This document shows, piece by piece, positions 12,981 through 26,048 of a stretch of DNA of 64,000 bases; positions within the stretch are counted from its first letter, which is position 1, and each line of letters begins with the position of its first letter. Where the stretch lies: assembly GCF_964340395.1 (NCBI RefSeq), contig NC_135567.1, positions 20,895,806 to 20,959,805 on the forward strand, in the 5' to 3' direction. The translations under genes were made by a program, and so were the position numbers. The stretch is from Glandiceps talaboti (Eukaryota > Hemichordata > Enteropneusta > Spengelidae). A model generated the notes under the pieces. The model saw nothing but the letters and a program-made list of their open reading frames with translations, was not told the DNA's origin and did no database searches.

Positions 12981-13035
12981 GAACCCAATCCATAAGTCCC
13001 CGTCCCGGACTTCGTCCGGCGGGGACTAAAAATCC
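12981..13035 (+). mobile_element. Hairpin tail of a dispersed element (tail only)
   Basis: AACCCAATCCATAAGTCCCC is followed by a G/C-rich stem-loop (GGACTTCGTCC core) and GGGGACTAA. The same terminus closes the complete element at 34685-35470, so this is a truncated copy of that family. Confidence 0.75.
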
Positions 13036-13080
13036 AAAATAAATACCAAATTCTCATCCATATGGCCACTTTAAATACTG
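13025..13080 (-). mobile_element. Solo terminal arm of a long-inverted-repeat element
   Basis: Read on the minus strand it gives TTAAAGTGGCCATATGGATG followed by a TTTATTTTGGATTTTTA box. This matches the terminal repeats of the 36305-36660 element. It abuts the hairpin tail to its left. Confidence 0.65.
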
Positions 13081-13460
13081 TATTTCCAACAGAGTGAAAA
13101 CTCAGGTTGTGTTATGTACACGCCAATACAGTAAGTACTTCAATAATGTATATAATATTTTTAGTACCACGGTATCTAGTGTTGAGATATAATGGATGAA
13201 TTCAGATACAAATCACTATGGTAATGATAACACTATATCCATAGCTGTGATAGACAATGTATTAACCTTTGACCCCACCAAGTCTGCCAACCATCCTTCA
13301 CTTTCTATGTTACATGTACTATGAATACCACCAACACGTTTTTTACATGTACATGATTCTTCTACTACACTGTGAATGTCCACAACTATTCACTAACCTG
13401 TAGTCTTATCCCTTCAACACCATATCACACTGTCTCTCTATATATCTGTATCGATCGATC
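13081..13460. other. Unannotated intronic DNA
   Basis: No gene or array seen. Confidence 0.5.
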
Positions 13461-13461
13461 T

Positions 13462-13466
13462 ATGTA

Positions 13467-13501
<35 letters not shown>

Positions 13502-13737
13502 ATCCATCCATCCCTCCTTTCATCCCTCCCTCCATTTGTCCGTCCTGTCTGTGTGGCTCTTTCTGTCTTCCGTATTTATGTTTTTCTCCCTCTTTATGCC
13601 GGTCTCTCTGTTTCTCTCTCCATCTACCTGTCTCTCTCAATCTGTGTCTCTCTCTCTCTGTGTCTCTCTGTCTCTCTCTGTCTCTGTCTGTCTCTCTCTC
13701 GCTCTCAATCTGCATCTCTGTCTCTCTCTCAATCTGC

Positions 13738-13781
<44 letters not shown>

Positions 13782-13785
13782 CTGC

Positions 13786-13833
<48 letters not shown>

Positions 13834-13837
13834 CTGC

Positions 13838-13891
<54 letters not shown>

Positions 13892-13965
13892 CTGCGTCTC
13901 TGTCTCTCTCAATCTGCATCTCTGTCTCTGTCTGTCTGTCTCTGAGACTCTCTCTCTATCTCCCT
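13462..13965. repeat. (TATC)n then (TC)n / (TCTG)n microsatellite
   Basis: A (TATC)n run near 13468-13502 is followed by TC-rich sequence in which a longer unit, (TC)n plus AATCTGCGTC, recurs at least six times. This is a higher-order dinucleotide/minisatellite mix. Long Ser/Leu frames here are artefacts. Confidence 0.95.
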
Positions 13966-14570
13966 CCCTTTGTCTGCCTACTTCATTCTATCTGCACTTA
14001 CTCAAGTCAAATGAAACGTTTACAACTTTTACTGCTTTACAAGTCATTTCTATCCTGACTGCACTTCAGCTACAAATCCATCGCGTAAAAAACGGAACTA
14101 CATTTCAGAATCAATTGTGTTTTCTGCCAGTCATGAGAAATGATTTACAGTTGCATATCACAAATACTATCACAGTATTGGATGTAACATTAGTGATCAA
14201 GTGAAAAACTTATTGATAAAGTCTTTTCAATTATTGTCAGGACAGAACAAGATCTAGTCCATCTATATGCTAATCTACATGCACTATCTCAGTTTCCAAT
14301 TGGTCCAATGGGACATTTAAGTTAAAATGTTGCAAAGTTACCACTAATTTGCATGCAATCTTGGCACATTATCAAGATCGTAGTGAATAAATGACTCTAT
14401 AAGTACATTGTGAGGTTACTTGTTACTTTTCAATTGTGCAAGTTTTATGTCATCAAGTCTTTGAAGAGCCCTCATTCAAAACCTATTTATCTCTTTATTT
14501 TGGTTTAACCCTATTGGATTCAAAGATCAGGCTAAACCAAAACACTGAGAAAAGGGGTGAAAGACTTATT
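13966..14570. other. Unannotated intronic DNA with a short inverted repeat
   Basis: Mostly single-copy-looking. TTTTGGTTTA near 14499 and TAAACCAAAA near 14533 form a short imperfect stem just outside the foldback element to the right. Confidence 0.5.
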
Positions 14571-14590
14571 TGAAACCTTAAACAAGAATA

Positions 14591-14896
14591 CCATTCCAGG
14601 AAATAGAGACATTTTTAAAAATTAGTGGTTCTGGAAAGTCATTTCATGATTTTGTATCACCTACAATTACTTGCAATTTAAAAAAAAAACATCAAGTTGA
14701 TCTTGTGCCTTTATACAGGGTGTCTTTGCTTTGCTACTCCCATGATGCAATAGTCCATAACAAAGATACTCTATACAGGCACAGTATCAACTTGATATTT
14801 CTCTGAAATTGCAAGTAATTGTAGATGATGTAACATCATAAAATGACTTTCTAGGAACCTATAGTTAATGAAAATGTCTCTATTTCCTGGAGTGGC
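14591..14896. mobile_element. Foldback element, ~137-bp arms
   Basis: 14591-14728 and 14761-14896 are imperfect reverse complements. Matching landmarks are CCATTCCAGGAAATAGAGAC against GTCTCTATTTCCTGGAGTGG, TACAATTACTTGCAATTT against its complement, and a TCAAGTTGAT box. The spacer is 32 bp. Similarity may extend some 15 bp outward. There is no coding capacity, so it is a MITE-like non-autonomous element inside talin intron 1. Confidence 0.85.
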
Positions 14897-15099
14897 ATTC
14901 TCCTTAGGCGTTATCTTCTTCAAAAAGGTACAAATTATAATCCTGTACAGTTGCTGTTCAATATTACACTTGGCACAATCAAACAGAAAGTTGCATTCTG
15001 GACTCAATACTTCTCTTGCAGAGCCAAACAGGAAGTGACTCTGGATGAAAGTGAGGCTGTTGACCTACTTGATTTGTCTGTGACCAAATATGGAAATTG

Positions 15100-15462
<363 letters not shown>

Positions 15463-15543
15463 AATTCATTTGGCCATGCATATGACACTTAACTTTAACA
15501 ACTTCATAACAGTTTAAATGAGAACACTTTTAAAGTTACTTAC

Positions 15544-15679
15544 GTTGTCCACCATTGGCTTCTTGTACTCGTTCACGTATTATACGACATGCATCATAAA
15601 CGATCGTTGATGGTTCAAACTGCATCGTCTTGATGAGATCTGACCCCACCACGCTGATTTTCAACGACAGCGCTGCCAT
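15544..15679 (-). CDS. Talin, coding exon 1 (N-terminus, F0 subdomain)
   Basis: The exon begins at the talin start codon (15679-15677). It gives 45 codons plus one base, starting Met-Ala-Ala-Leu-Ser-Leu-Lys-Ile-Ser and containing KTMQFEPSTIVYDACRIIRE, one of the most conserved talin head segments. Talin activates integrins and couples them to actin at adhesion sites; F0 is the ubiquitin-like first subdomain of its atypical linear FERM head. The donor is GTAAGT (phase 1), and joining it to 10576-10479 restores a Pro codon. The start is chosen because it aligns with the family's N-terminus and a 5' untranslated segment with a splice acceptor precedes it. Sequence is intact. Relative to vertebrate talins, the loop after Lys-Ile-Ser (Val-Val-Gly-Ser-Asp-Leu-Ile) looks slightly longer. 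Confidence 0.96.
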
Positions 15680-15757
15680 GGTTGCGTCTTTGTCTTCTGA
15701 GAGTTGTTGTTGCTGTAGCAGTTAAACTGGGTTGGTGCTCAAACAAAAAAATGAAAT
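15680..15757 (-). promoter_or_regulatory. Talin 5' UTR segment with predicted 3' splice site
   Basis: Directly upstream of the ATG, the minus strand reads GACGCAACC before the start codon. Further up, a long T-rich tract ends ATTATTTTCAG (AG at 15759-15758), a strong acceptor. This suggests the exon starts at 15757 and an upstream non-coding exon carries the cap site. Alternatively the transcript could start inside this region; I saw no convincing TATA or initiator. Confidence 0.6.
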
Positions 15758-15895
15758 CTGAAAATAATAAAAAAAAAGACGAATTCTTTAGTAATTATAT
15801 CTAACAAAACAGTTTCATAAAATGTTCCACTTATAGTCAGTGCAGCTTTAAGATCTGAAACAACAAATTCTAAAAGTGAAAGTATGGTTCTACAT

Positions 15896-16525
15896 GTATG
15901 TAATCACTATATACCACTAAGCATAGATCTAAGGTTAGTAAATCTCTATATACCACTAAGTATAGATCTAAGGTTAGTAAATCTCTATATACCACTAAGT
16001 ATAGATCTAAGGTTAGTAAATCTCTATATACCACTAAGTATAGATCTAAGGTTAGTAAATCTCTATATACCACTAAGTATAGATCTAAGGTTAGTAAATC
16101 TCTATATACCACTAAGTATAGATCTAAGGTTAGTAAATCTCTACATTGTATATACCACTAAGTATAGATCTAAGGTTAGTAAATCTCTATATACCACTAA
16201 GTATAGATCTAAGGTTAGTAAATCTCTATATACCACTAAGTATAGATCTAAGGTTAGTAAATCTCTATATACCACTAAGTATAGATCTAAGGTTAGTAAA
16301 TCTCTACATACCACTAAGTATAGATCTAAGGTTAGTAAATCTCTATATACCACTAAGTATAGATCTAAGGTTAGTAAATCTCTACATTGTATATACCACT
16401 AAGTATAGATCTAAGGTTAGTAAATCTCTACATTGTATATACCACTAAGTATAGATCTAAGGTTAGTAAATCTCTACATTGTATATACCACTAAGTATAG
16501 ATCTAAGGTTAGTAAATCTCTATTT
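15896..16525. repeat. 39-bp satellite, ~16 copies
   Basis: The unit is ATACCACTAAGTATAGATCT plus AAGGTTAGTAAATCTCTAT. Four copies have a 9-bp insertion (TACATTGTA) at the junction, three of them clustered at the right end. Since 39 is divisible by three, long frames stay open on both strands; I regard them as non-coding. The array lies just upstream of the talin start codon, within or beyond the putative 5' UTR intron. Confidence 0.97.
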
Positions 16526-16975
16526 TGTAATAACTGTCAGCAATCCACTTTGTTCTAGGGAAAGGTCTACATTTTGTTAAGAGTTTAAAAGGGGTGTATA
16601 GTCTTGTTACTCCACACACCTGATCACAATAAAGTACGATGTGTGTACCTAGTGGTAGCACATCTAACTGCAATGTTATTTTTTTGTGTCACACACACAC
16701 AGTAGGATTTAGAAGGATTAACAATTGGAAAGTAAACAATTGAAGCTATTAAAATAATCTAGTCAATATATAAAAGATTTTCAGCAGAAGCCATGCTTAT
16801 CACTTTTCAATGTGACAAGGTAAAAGGATCATGTTGTCTGTGTTATGTCTCTGATATTGTGCTATCAAAATCACTGATTTCCATTTTCCACCTTCATATG
16901 CTGATAAATTTCCCCACCAAATACCATGTAGTGCAATCAGTCTGGCACTTTTTGACTTTAAAATTTAAGTAAGTT
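16526..16975. other. Unannotated DNA upstream of the talin start
   Basis: AT-rich, with no recognisable gene, exon or array. A short (CA)n run occurs at about 16690. Confidence 0.5.
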
Positions 16976-16977
<2 letters not shown>

Positions 16978-17062
<85 letters not shown>

Positions 17063-17145
17063 GACACAGACGCACAGACACAGACACACACACACATAGA
17101 CACACACATACACACACACACACACACATAGACACACAGACACTG
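16978..17145. repeat. (CA)n microsatellite
   Basis: About 80 bp of uninterrupted CA followed by interrupted CAGA/CATA units. Confidence 0.97.
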
Positions 17146-17515
17146 ATACGCACTACTAGACTACACTGTACATTTGTACCTCAGTGTTCATGATGCTGCC
17201 AAGCAATCACTGATAAAGCTAGCACACGGAACGTTACTCATACATAATAAGAACCCTTGGTTGTAGTACCAGAACGTATTATTACTACACCTCACTGTTC
17301 AGTTTTGCTAAATAAAATTGTTGCGGCTACAGTTACTGTGCCATGGAGTAGTTTTTGTATTTATTCAGATGTCTTAGCTTAGTACTTAGTTATCTATTTA
17401 CTAACCACTTATACTTATGACACTGTAAGATACGTTATGACTTTAGTCAATTTACCTTTAGTTCTATTACATGTCTGTATGACATCCCCACCAGTGTTTT
17501 TTGTTAAGGGTAGTA
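17146..17515. other. Unannotated DNA
   Basis: No gene, exon or repeat recognised. Confidence 0.5.
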
Positions 17516-18050
17516 AGTAGGTGTTCTCCAGCAATTTTACCAAGGTTCTAAAACCTTAGTAACTCACTGAATGTATAGGAAACTAAATTTTACCAGCTTT
17601 CCCCCTCTCTGTTACCAGGGTTCTAAAACCTTAGTAAAAACACTGAATGTATAGGAAACTGTAAATTTTACCAGCTTTCCCCTCTCTGTTACCAAGGTTC
17701 TAAAACCTTAGTAAAAACACTGAATGTATAGGAAACTGAATTTTACCAGATTTCCCCGTCTCTGTTACCAGGGTTCTAAAACCTTAGTAAAAACACTGAA
17801 TGTATAGGAAACTGAATTTTACCAGATTTCCCCGTCTCTGTTACCATGCAGGGTTCTAAAACCTTAGTAACTGACTGAATGTATAGGAAACTGTAAATTT
17901 TACCAGCTTTCCCTCTCTCTGTTACCAGGGTTCTAAAACCTCAGTAACTCACTGAATGTATAGGAAACTACACCACATTTTACCAGCTTTCCCCCTCTCT
18001 GTTACCAAGGTTTTAAAACCTTAGCAAAGACATGCACACACAGGAAATCA
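17516..18050. repeat. 76-80-bp minisatellite, ~7 copies
   Basis: The unit is CTCTCTGTTACCAGGGTTCT, AAAACCTTAGTAA, AAACACTGAATGTATAGGAA, ACTGTAAATTTTACCAGCTT. Anchors fall at 17611, 17688 and 17764. The same unit recurs inverted at 35471-35860 and, more diverged, at 826-1345. Confidence 0.93.
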
Positions 18051-18630
18051 TTTTAATAACTTAAATAAGTCCAGACCAAAATTGATTTTTTACTACCTTT
18101 AAATGCGTAGATTGTTTATTCAGCTATTGACTCTATGCTATACTACACTGTACATACACTTGTATGTTGGGTTGTACTTGCATGTCCAAGTGACATCTAT
18201 CAATTCTAATATTTCAACTCTACTGACGGCATTTAATGTAATTATTCACAGTAATGCTACTGATGCTGACAAATAACTTTGTCACATTTTGCCTAAAACA
18301 ACCAAATTACATTTTAATGTGTCGTTTTTCATCTTATTAATTTCAAAATAAAACTACTCTCCAGTTTGTTTGATATTTTTATCCTGTCCAGATGATGATC
18401 ACTTCACATAATGCTTCATGTTATTACTTCAGATATAAAATACACCTTGGGGACAATTTTCCCTCAAAATCAAAGTTCTTCAATTCTTACAAAACTTGTC
18501 ACATGAAAGCTTGTTCCTGGTGGTCCTTTCAAAATAACAGAAGAGTTTTGGCAAAATTGGCTAGATTTCGAAATTCCATTACCATCATTTTGATGGGCAA
18601 ATGCTTATAAATGACAAGGGAACTCAGGTA
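18051..18630. other. Unannotated AT-rich DNA
   Basis: A 72-codon plus-strand frame (18392-18610) shows no recognisable motif. No exon called. Confidence 0.5.
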
Positions 18631-18915
18631 CCAGTAGATTTTACCTACTTACCACCCTTAACAAACACTCTGGTAGGGGACCCTGGTAAAATGATGGGGG
18701 GGGGGGGGGGGGGGAGAGACTTAGGTAGATTTTATCTACTTACCACACCCCTAACAAAAACAGATAGGGAACACTGAAAAAAATGATGGGGGGGGGGGGG
18801 GGAACTCAGGTAATTTTAATTGTACCTACTTATCGTCCTTAACAAAAACATTGGTTGGTAACCCTGGTAAAATGACAGGGGGGAACTCAGGTAGATTTTA
18901 CCTACTTACTGTCAT
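18631..18915. repeat. ~85-bp repeat with G-runs, three to four copies
   Basis: Units combine AACTCAGGTA, GATTTTACCTACTTACC, AACAAAAAC, ACCCTGGTAAAATGA and a poly-G run (up to about 20 G at about 18697-18714 and 18788-18801). ACCCTGGTAA links it loosely to the minisatellite at 17516-18050. Confidence 0.85.
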
Positions 18916-20072
18916 CACAAAAATACTGCGACAAATATGTAAAGCTGTGAAACATATTGGCCATTCAACCCATTTTGTGTCCAATTACTACAACAAATGA
19001 TTTTGATGCAGTCATTTTCCTAATTTGACATTGAGTATGAAAGATTACCTCTGATGACGACTACTTCAAAGTAAGTGTAAAAGTTGACTGACACTATCGC
19101 TGTTTTTCTGTTCATTTTCAGGTTTGTAAATTCTGACTCACACTATCACAATTTTCTGGTTCCATTGTTTTCAATCAACACTGTGTATAATATAATTCTG
19201 ACACCTATCTGACTGGGTTAGTCATATAAAAACGATACCTTTTCGTTAAATATCTACAGTTCATCAGTGGTTGACATTGTGGTCATCCATTTTCATATTC
19301 TTTCATTATGGAAATATCACAACTTTTCACTTTCGGCAGACTACAACCATCGCATCTAAAAATTGGTTGGCTACAAATTTTGAATCTAAACATAATAATT
19401 CTATGTTCTATGCAGCCAAGTTCAATAGTAGAGAATGACATATTTAATAACTTGAATTTTTAACCAGTTTCACACTTCAACAGACTGTAATTCATAATCT
19501 TCTTAATGATTCATAATTTTTCACTTTTGGTCAACAACACAGCAGAGTACAAGAACAAGGATCCACCAGTGCTTGTACTCTTTCTTGAAATACAATTCTC
19601 AATTTTTCACTTTCCTAGCAGAGTACATCAAAATTTGCATTCAATATATCGCATGTTTGCAAATGACACTTGACTTCCCATTGAACACATTTAATACATA
19701 CTCTGACAGCACTGACGATCTAAAGAACTGGTTGTGAACAGAGCTGTTAAATTTGTGAATACAAAACAAAACCCCATGCCAAAGCCAATCATACAACACT
19801 TTTATAATCCAATCAAAGTTTGCTACTCAATTGACTGACCAATTATGTACGCCGATGAATAATGATAACAACGACTACACCAGTTGGCAAATTATTTGTT
19901 ACAAATAAAGAATGAAAAGAGTTGAGGGATAGATTCACATAATTATACACTCGGGGGCTGTCAGCTCGCATGACGTGAGTTAGAGAAATGCTACAATGTA
20001 GGTTAACTATGAATAGAAACCACTGTTTGACACCAAATAAAGATACATTCATAGGAATTCTATAGCTAAAAG
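18916..20072. other. Unannotated AT-rich DNA
   Basis: Some decayed repetition (TTTTCACTTT boxes near 19325, 19518 and 19604) but no gene. The minus-strand frame at 19843-20079 is unrecognised. Confidence 0.5.
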
Positions 20073-20079
20073 TAACCAA

Positions 20080-20170
20080 GTTATAATATGTGACAAGTTT
20101 TTGTTACATTGTAGCAATACAATGTTATAATATGTGACAAGTTTTTGTTACATTGTAGCAATACAATGTT
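20080..20170. repeat. 44-bp tandem duplication
   Basis: TTATAATATGTGACAAGTTT followed by TTGTTACATTGTAGCAATAC is repeated exactly. TTACATTGTA also forms the core of the array at 23225-23650. Confidence 0.9.
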
Positions 20171-20494
20171 CTATATTTTGTGACAGATAAAGCAAAATGA
20201 TACAATGTTGTTTGTTTGTAATTCAATTATATGTATATAATGAATGCAGCAATGGAACCAAATACATACATGACTAACACGCATTGAAACCGTTGTACTT
20301 TTCTCAAATGTCAAAATAACTTCCTCAGTTCTCAAGCATAGGACATCGATTCATGTATATAGTTAGTCCCCCAAAACCTCTAAAAGTCTATAAAAGCACA
20401 AGTTTGAAACCAACTCTACACGTATACATTTGCCAATTTGATCAGTCTTACTACATGTAGACATACATGTAGAATTTGATGTAGGATATATACT

Positions 20495-20495
20495 T

Positions 20496-20540
<45 letters not shown>
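20495..20540. repeat. (TA)n microsatellite
   Basis: About 22 TA units abutting the foldback element. A second (TA)n run flanks its right side at about 20741-20757. Confidence 0.95.
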
Positions 20541-20541
<1 letters not shown>

Positions 20542-20745
20542 CTCGGTGAGTATCAATCTGCTAAGACAGTGCTCTATACCACAGTGGCAGAGCGCAATAG
20601 TTTTGGTAGTACTGGAACTCTTTCTTGGTTGTAACTCGGAGTTTCACACATAGTGCGATCAGCAGACAATGTTGCCTGATGATCGCACAATGCGTGACAC
20701 TCCGAGTTACAACCAAGAAAGAGTTCCAATACTACCAAAACTATA
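20541..20745. mobile_element. Foldback element with tRNA-like head
   Basis: The order is a head (20541-20597), a left arm (20598-20642), an inner hairpin built on GTGCGATCA/TGATCGCAC, and a right arm (20699-20743) that is almost the exact complement of the left arm. TA microsatellite lies on both sides. A second copy lies at 43107-43253 in the opposite orientation and a fragment at 48288-48330. There is no open reading frame. The head, read on the minus strand, resembles part of a tRNA gene. Confidence 0.85.
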
Positions 20746-22055
<1,310 letters not shown>

Positions 22056-22057
22056 CT

Positions 22058-22152
<95 letters not shown>

Positions 22153-22468
22153 ATGTATGTGTGTGTATGTATGTATGTACATTGTATGTATGTATGCATG
22201 CATGTATGTATTTGTATGTACATGTATGTATGTATGTATGTATGTATGTATGTATGTATGTATGTATGTATGTATGTATGTATGCATGCATGCATGCATG
22301 TATGTATGTATGTATGCATGTATGTATGTATGTATGTATGTATGCATGCATGCATGTATTGCATGTATGTATGTATGTATGTATGTATGTGTGTATGTAT
22401 GTATGTATGTATGTATGTATGTATGTATGTATGTATGTATGTATGTATGTATGTATGTATGTATGTAG
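22058..22468. repeat. (GT)n and (GTAT)n compound microsatellite
   Basis: About 75 bp of GT followed by long GTAT runs interrupted by GCAT blocks. Cys/Val/Met- and His/Thr-rich frames here are artefacts. Confidence 0.98.
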
Positions 22469-23222
22469 GACGGTATCACTACAGAATCCATTTCCAGTTT
22501 GCTAGCACAGCCAGTGTTAGCTTGATGTGACCACTGGACCATGTGGACTGGCCTAATATTGATGCAATTGTATCAAGAGGTGTGACACGCCTAACTTTGT
22601 TCATTTCCCATCATGCCTCATCGTAAAGCATAGCAGACTTCTTCCAAACCATAACTCTATTTTAGTTTGGTAACACATAACAGGATTGCTGTGAATGGGA
22701 TTACTGAGTGCCAAGGAATTAGAAACGATACATGTATATGTGGTAGCTAAGATAAAATCTGACTTGCCTTGTTTGCCTCATTACCTAAGTTGCCCTTGTT
22801 CTCTGATAAATTTTCTTCTCATGTGGAGAACAAAATTTACCATTATTCTTTCCAAATTGGTTTCATTTAAGAAATTTGACGAATTGACAAAAGTGTGAAC
22901 CTTATCAGTAAATATCACAATAATACTTTCGGAAAGGTACATGTCTCAATGAGACATTTTGTCAACTCTGTACATTATAAAGTACGTACATCATACAGTG
23001 GCAAAGAGGAGAAAAACTTTGACTTTTATCACACAATTCAAACTGTGTAATCAAAATTAGAATCAGGAAACAGTTTTGGAAACAATGGCACAATTAGTCG
23101 GTACAAAAATTGACAGAGAAAAGGAGAATTCCATGATATATCCACAGTGGAAGTAATTAATTCTCACTCTGAAGGCTTCCTAATACTAACATTGAAAGAT
23201 GTTTATCAGCAGCGCCTGTGGG
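22469..23222. other. Unannotated DNA
   Basis: No gene recognised. The 67-codon frame at 22695-22898 has no identifiable motif. Confidence 0.5.
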
Positions 23223-23224
23223 GT

Positions 23225-23650
23225 GCTGTTATATTGTATCAAAATGTGACAATCAAGCTGTAGGTTTGTTACATTGTATCAAAATATGACAATCAAGCTG
23301 CAGGTTTGTTACATTGTATCAAATACATAACCTATCAATCTGCATATTTGTTACATTGTATCAAAATGTGATAATCAAGTTGCACATTTGTTACATTGTA
23401 TCAAAGATGTGACCATCAAGCTGCAGGTTTGTTCCAATGTATCAAAATGTAACCATCAATCTACCCAGTTTGTTACATTGTATCAAAATGTTGTCATTAC
23501 CTGATTTCATTACAATGTATCAAACTGTGACAATCCACTCCCTGGATTGTTACACTGTAACAAATGTGACTGATCAATCTTTGGGACTTGTTACATTGTA
23601 TCAAAACCTATTTGTCAACCTATATCTTCTGCAACACTGTATCTAAATGT
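23225..23650. repeat. ~41-bp minisatellite, about ten decaying copies
   Basis: The unit is TTTGTTACATTGTATCAAAA plus TGTGACAATCAAGCTGCAGG. Left-hand copies are near identical, with anchors near 23268 and 23309. Right-hand copies diverge progressively and vary in length. Confidence 0.92.
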
Positions 23651-24904
23651 GTTCATCAACCTGCAAACCCGCGACTTGTCACAGGTTAATCCGTGATAGT
23701 GCTCGCTTCTACATATCATTACTCCAGACTCTCAATTCCTGCCTTCCAGCAAACTTCCACTTAACAGACCAAATCACCTATTGAAATTCCATTCTGCTGT
23801 TCATTGTAATTCCATTAACCTCTCCTGCACCTAACACTTTCTCAAGAAAAATAAATTTGACAAAACTACTGATTTTATCTTTAATTTTAAACTTTCGCAA
23901 ACCTTCACCTGTTTTTGGACTAAAATCACACATGAACATCTTCTTAATAAGTGTTCATGAACAAAAAATAATCAAATACTTGAAAATTCATAAAATTGGA
24001 GTCCTTTTACGAAAAAGACATTTTGCAATATACTGTGATTCCATTAAGAGGTTTTGAATTACCCATCATAAACACGCCCCTAACAATTAGATCATGTGAC
24101 CAATTAGATCATGTGACCAATTATAGCACAACTCTTGAACAACTCATTGTCAGCATAACCACAAGCGTTTATTACTCCTTTATGCTTCTGATGGCCACAG
24201 ACAATACAGTGTTTTAGTTATAACCAACGTGAGTCGGTTTTTTTATCTGTCTGTCAATAATTACACAATATTGTCTAAATATGGTATTATACTGAAATCA
24301 CTGAAATCACATTCATGTGTCAATACTTGTACAATTTTCTTATCGCTCTTTACAATTTTCTGGTTGCTCTCTTCCTGGTGTTTGCACACACCAAGGGTTA
24401 CCTTTCATATCTGTGCAAATAACCCCTTTCATCAGCATCTCAGCATTAGTCCCAGCTACAGTGAATTCAGACTAAATAAACCAAGTTGTCCTCAATTCAA
24501 ATTTAATTATTTCTATTCTGAAAGTAAATTCCCACAGATTGGTCAAACAGTCAACAAAGTTTGGTCACAAAAGTCCAACACGTAGTCACTTTAGTAGAAC
24601 TTTTTAACAACATTTCTTTCAAATAAAATATTTTCTTTTCTTAGACTACGGTACTAATAGCATAGCTTGGTCCACAAACGTTTAAAATAAAGAAGATTTG
24701 TAAATACATGAATACTGACAATTTTATCAAATGCGATTCTGATACTACTAAGGTACATATATATCTTCTTTATTACCTACTAAAGACAAAATAAATAATA
24801 CATTTTTTTTTGAGGTAGGTAAAAGGAGACCAGAAAATAGCTACTTGCTAATCAAGTCTGTCTCCTTAAAGTATAAAAGTATAAACTGAGCAACTCAATT
24901 CAAC
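23651..24904. other. Unannotated AT-rich DNA
   Basis: Several unrecognised short frames (for example 24229-24585 plus, 118 codons) with no domain motif and AT-biased composition. A small exact repeat AATTAGATCATGTGACC occurs twice at about 24086-24120. Confidence 0.5.
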
Positions 24905-24909
24905 ATCAT

Positions 24910-25075
24910 TCTTACACTTGGTTTTACTAAGCTATCTGTAAAGTGTTTTACATTCATTATGAATTACTCTTTCCAAAGTTTTCAAACCATACACTGTAGT
25001 ATTAATTTTATACTTGGTTTTAGCTATCTGTAAAGTGTTTAAATTACATTATGAATTATTCTTTCAAACCATAGT
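24910..25075. repeat. Two-copy ~105-bp duplication
   Basis: ACTTGGTTTTA, AGCTATCTGTAAAGTGTTT, ACATTATGAATTA and CTTTCAAACCATA recur with indels. Confidence 0.8.
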
Positions 25076-25477
25076 ATTGTAACACAAACAGAATTATGAT
25101 GTTCGTCTACATACATGTACCTGCTTTCTCAATTAAATTTTATATTCTATTTTTAGATGAAGCTTGTCAGTGAAGCCTGCAGCACCTCAGCCGATTTCCC
25201 TACTTCATTATAGCCTCAACAAAACACTGCTAATATTTACACAATCTGTTTTTTCTTCAACATGTTCAATATTATTACCATCAAAACACCTTCAATTGAG
25301 AAACAGGCAAGGAATCTTCCTTTATCTTAGTTTCCATCAATGCATGTCCATGGTTTCAACTCTTCAAACAACCCTCCAGATATTTTAGTAAAAGCATCTT
25401 TTAGAACGTTCAAGGAAACAAAAGGAAAGCCAGGAGCCAAATTGTTGAATTAGCTATACGGAACATTTGTAAAATTG
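25076..25477. other. Unannotated DNA
   Basis: No gene or repeat recognised. The 74-codon frame at 25164-25388 is unremarkable. Confidence 0.5.
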
Positions 25478-26048
25478 AAAGCGTGATTCAGAACAGAATA
25501 CAGAAAACATGGAATGTAAATGATTGGCGATATTTTGACTTCAAAAATCAAATGAAATTAAGAGGGTTGAAACCATTTGTAAAATTGAATGCTTGATTCA
25601 GAACAGAATACAGAAAACATGGAATGTAAAGGATTGGCGATATTTTGACTTCATAAATCAGATGAAATTAAGAGGGTTGAAACCATGTAATATTTGTAAA
25701 ATTGAATGCATGATTCAGAACAGAATACAGAAAACATGGAATGTAAAGGATTGGCGATATTTTGACTTCAAAAATCAAATGAAATTAAGAGGGTTGAAAC
25801 CATGTAATATTTGTAAAATTGAATGCATGATTCAGAACAGAATACAGAAAACATGGAATATAAATGATTGGCGATATTTTGACTTCAAAAATCAAATGAA
25901 ATTAAGAGGGTTGAAGCCATGTAACATTTGTAAAATTAAATGCATGATTCAAAACAGAATACAGAAAACATGGAATGTAAATGATTGGTGATATTTTGAC
26001 TTCAAAAATCAAATGAAATTAAGAGGGTTGAAGCCATGTAAAATTTAG
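25478..26048. repeat. 117-bp tandem repeat, nearly five copies, open in one frame
   Basis: The unit includes TGATTCAGAACAGAATACAG, AAAACATGGAATGTAAA, GATTGGCGATATTTTGACTT, AATCAAATGAAATTAAGAGG and GTTGAAACCATGTAA. The first copy lacks 6 bp. Because the unit is 39 codons, a 132-codon plus-strand frame (25593-25991) stays open with a Lys-Thr-Trp-Asn and Cys-Asn-Ile-Cys-Lys motif per unit. The earlier units end in stop codons (TGA in the first two), and there is no sign of splicing or a matching family, so repeat rather than gene is preferred. Confidence 0.93.

Noticed and set aside
15884-16402. 172-codon plus-strand and several minus-strand frames with a 13-residue repeat
   Set aside because: The 39-bp satellite is divisible by three, so frames stay open on both strands; no start context, splice sites or family resemblance.
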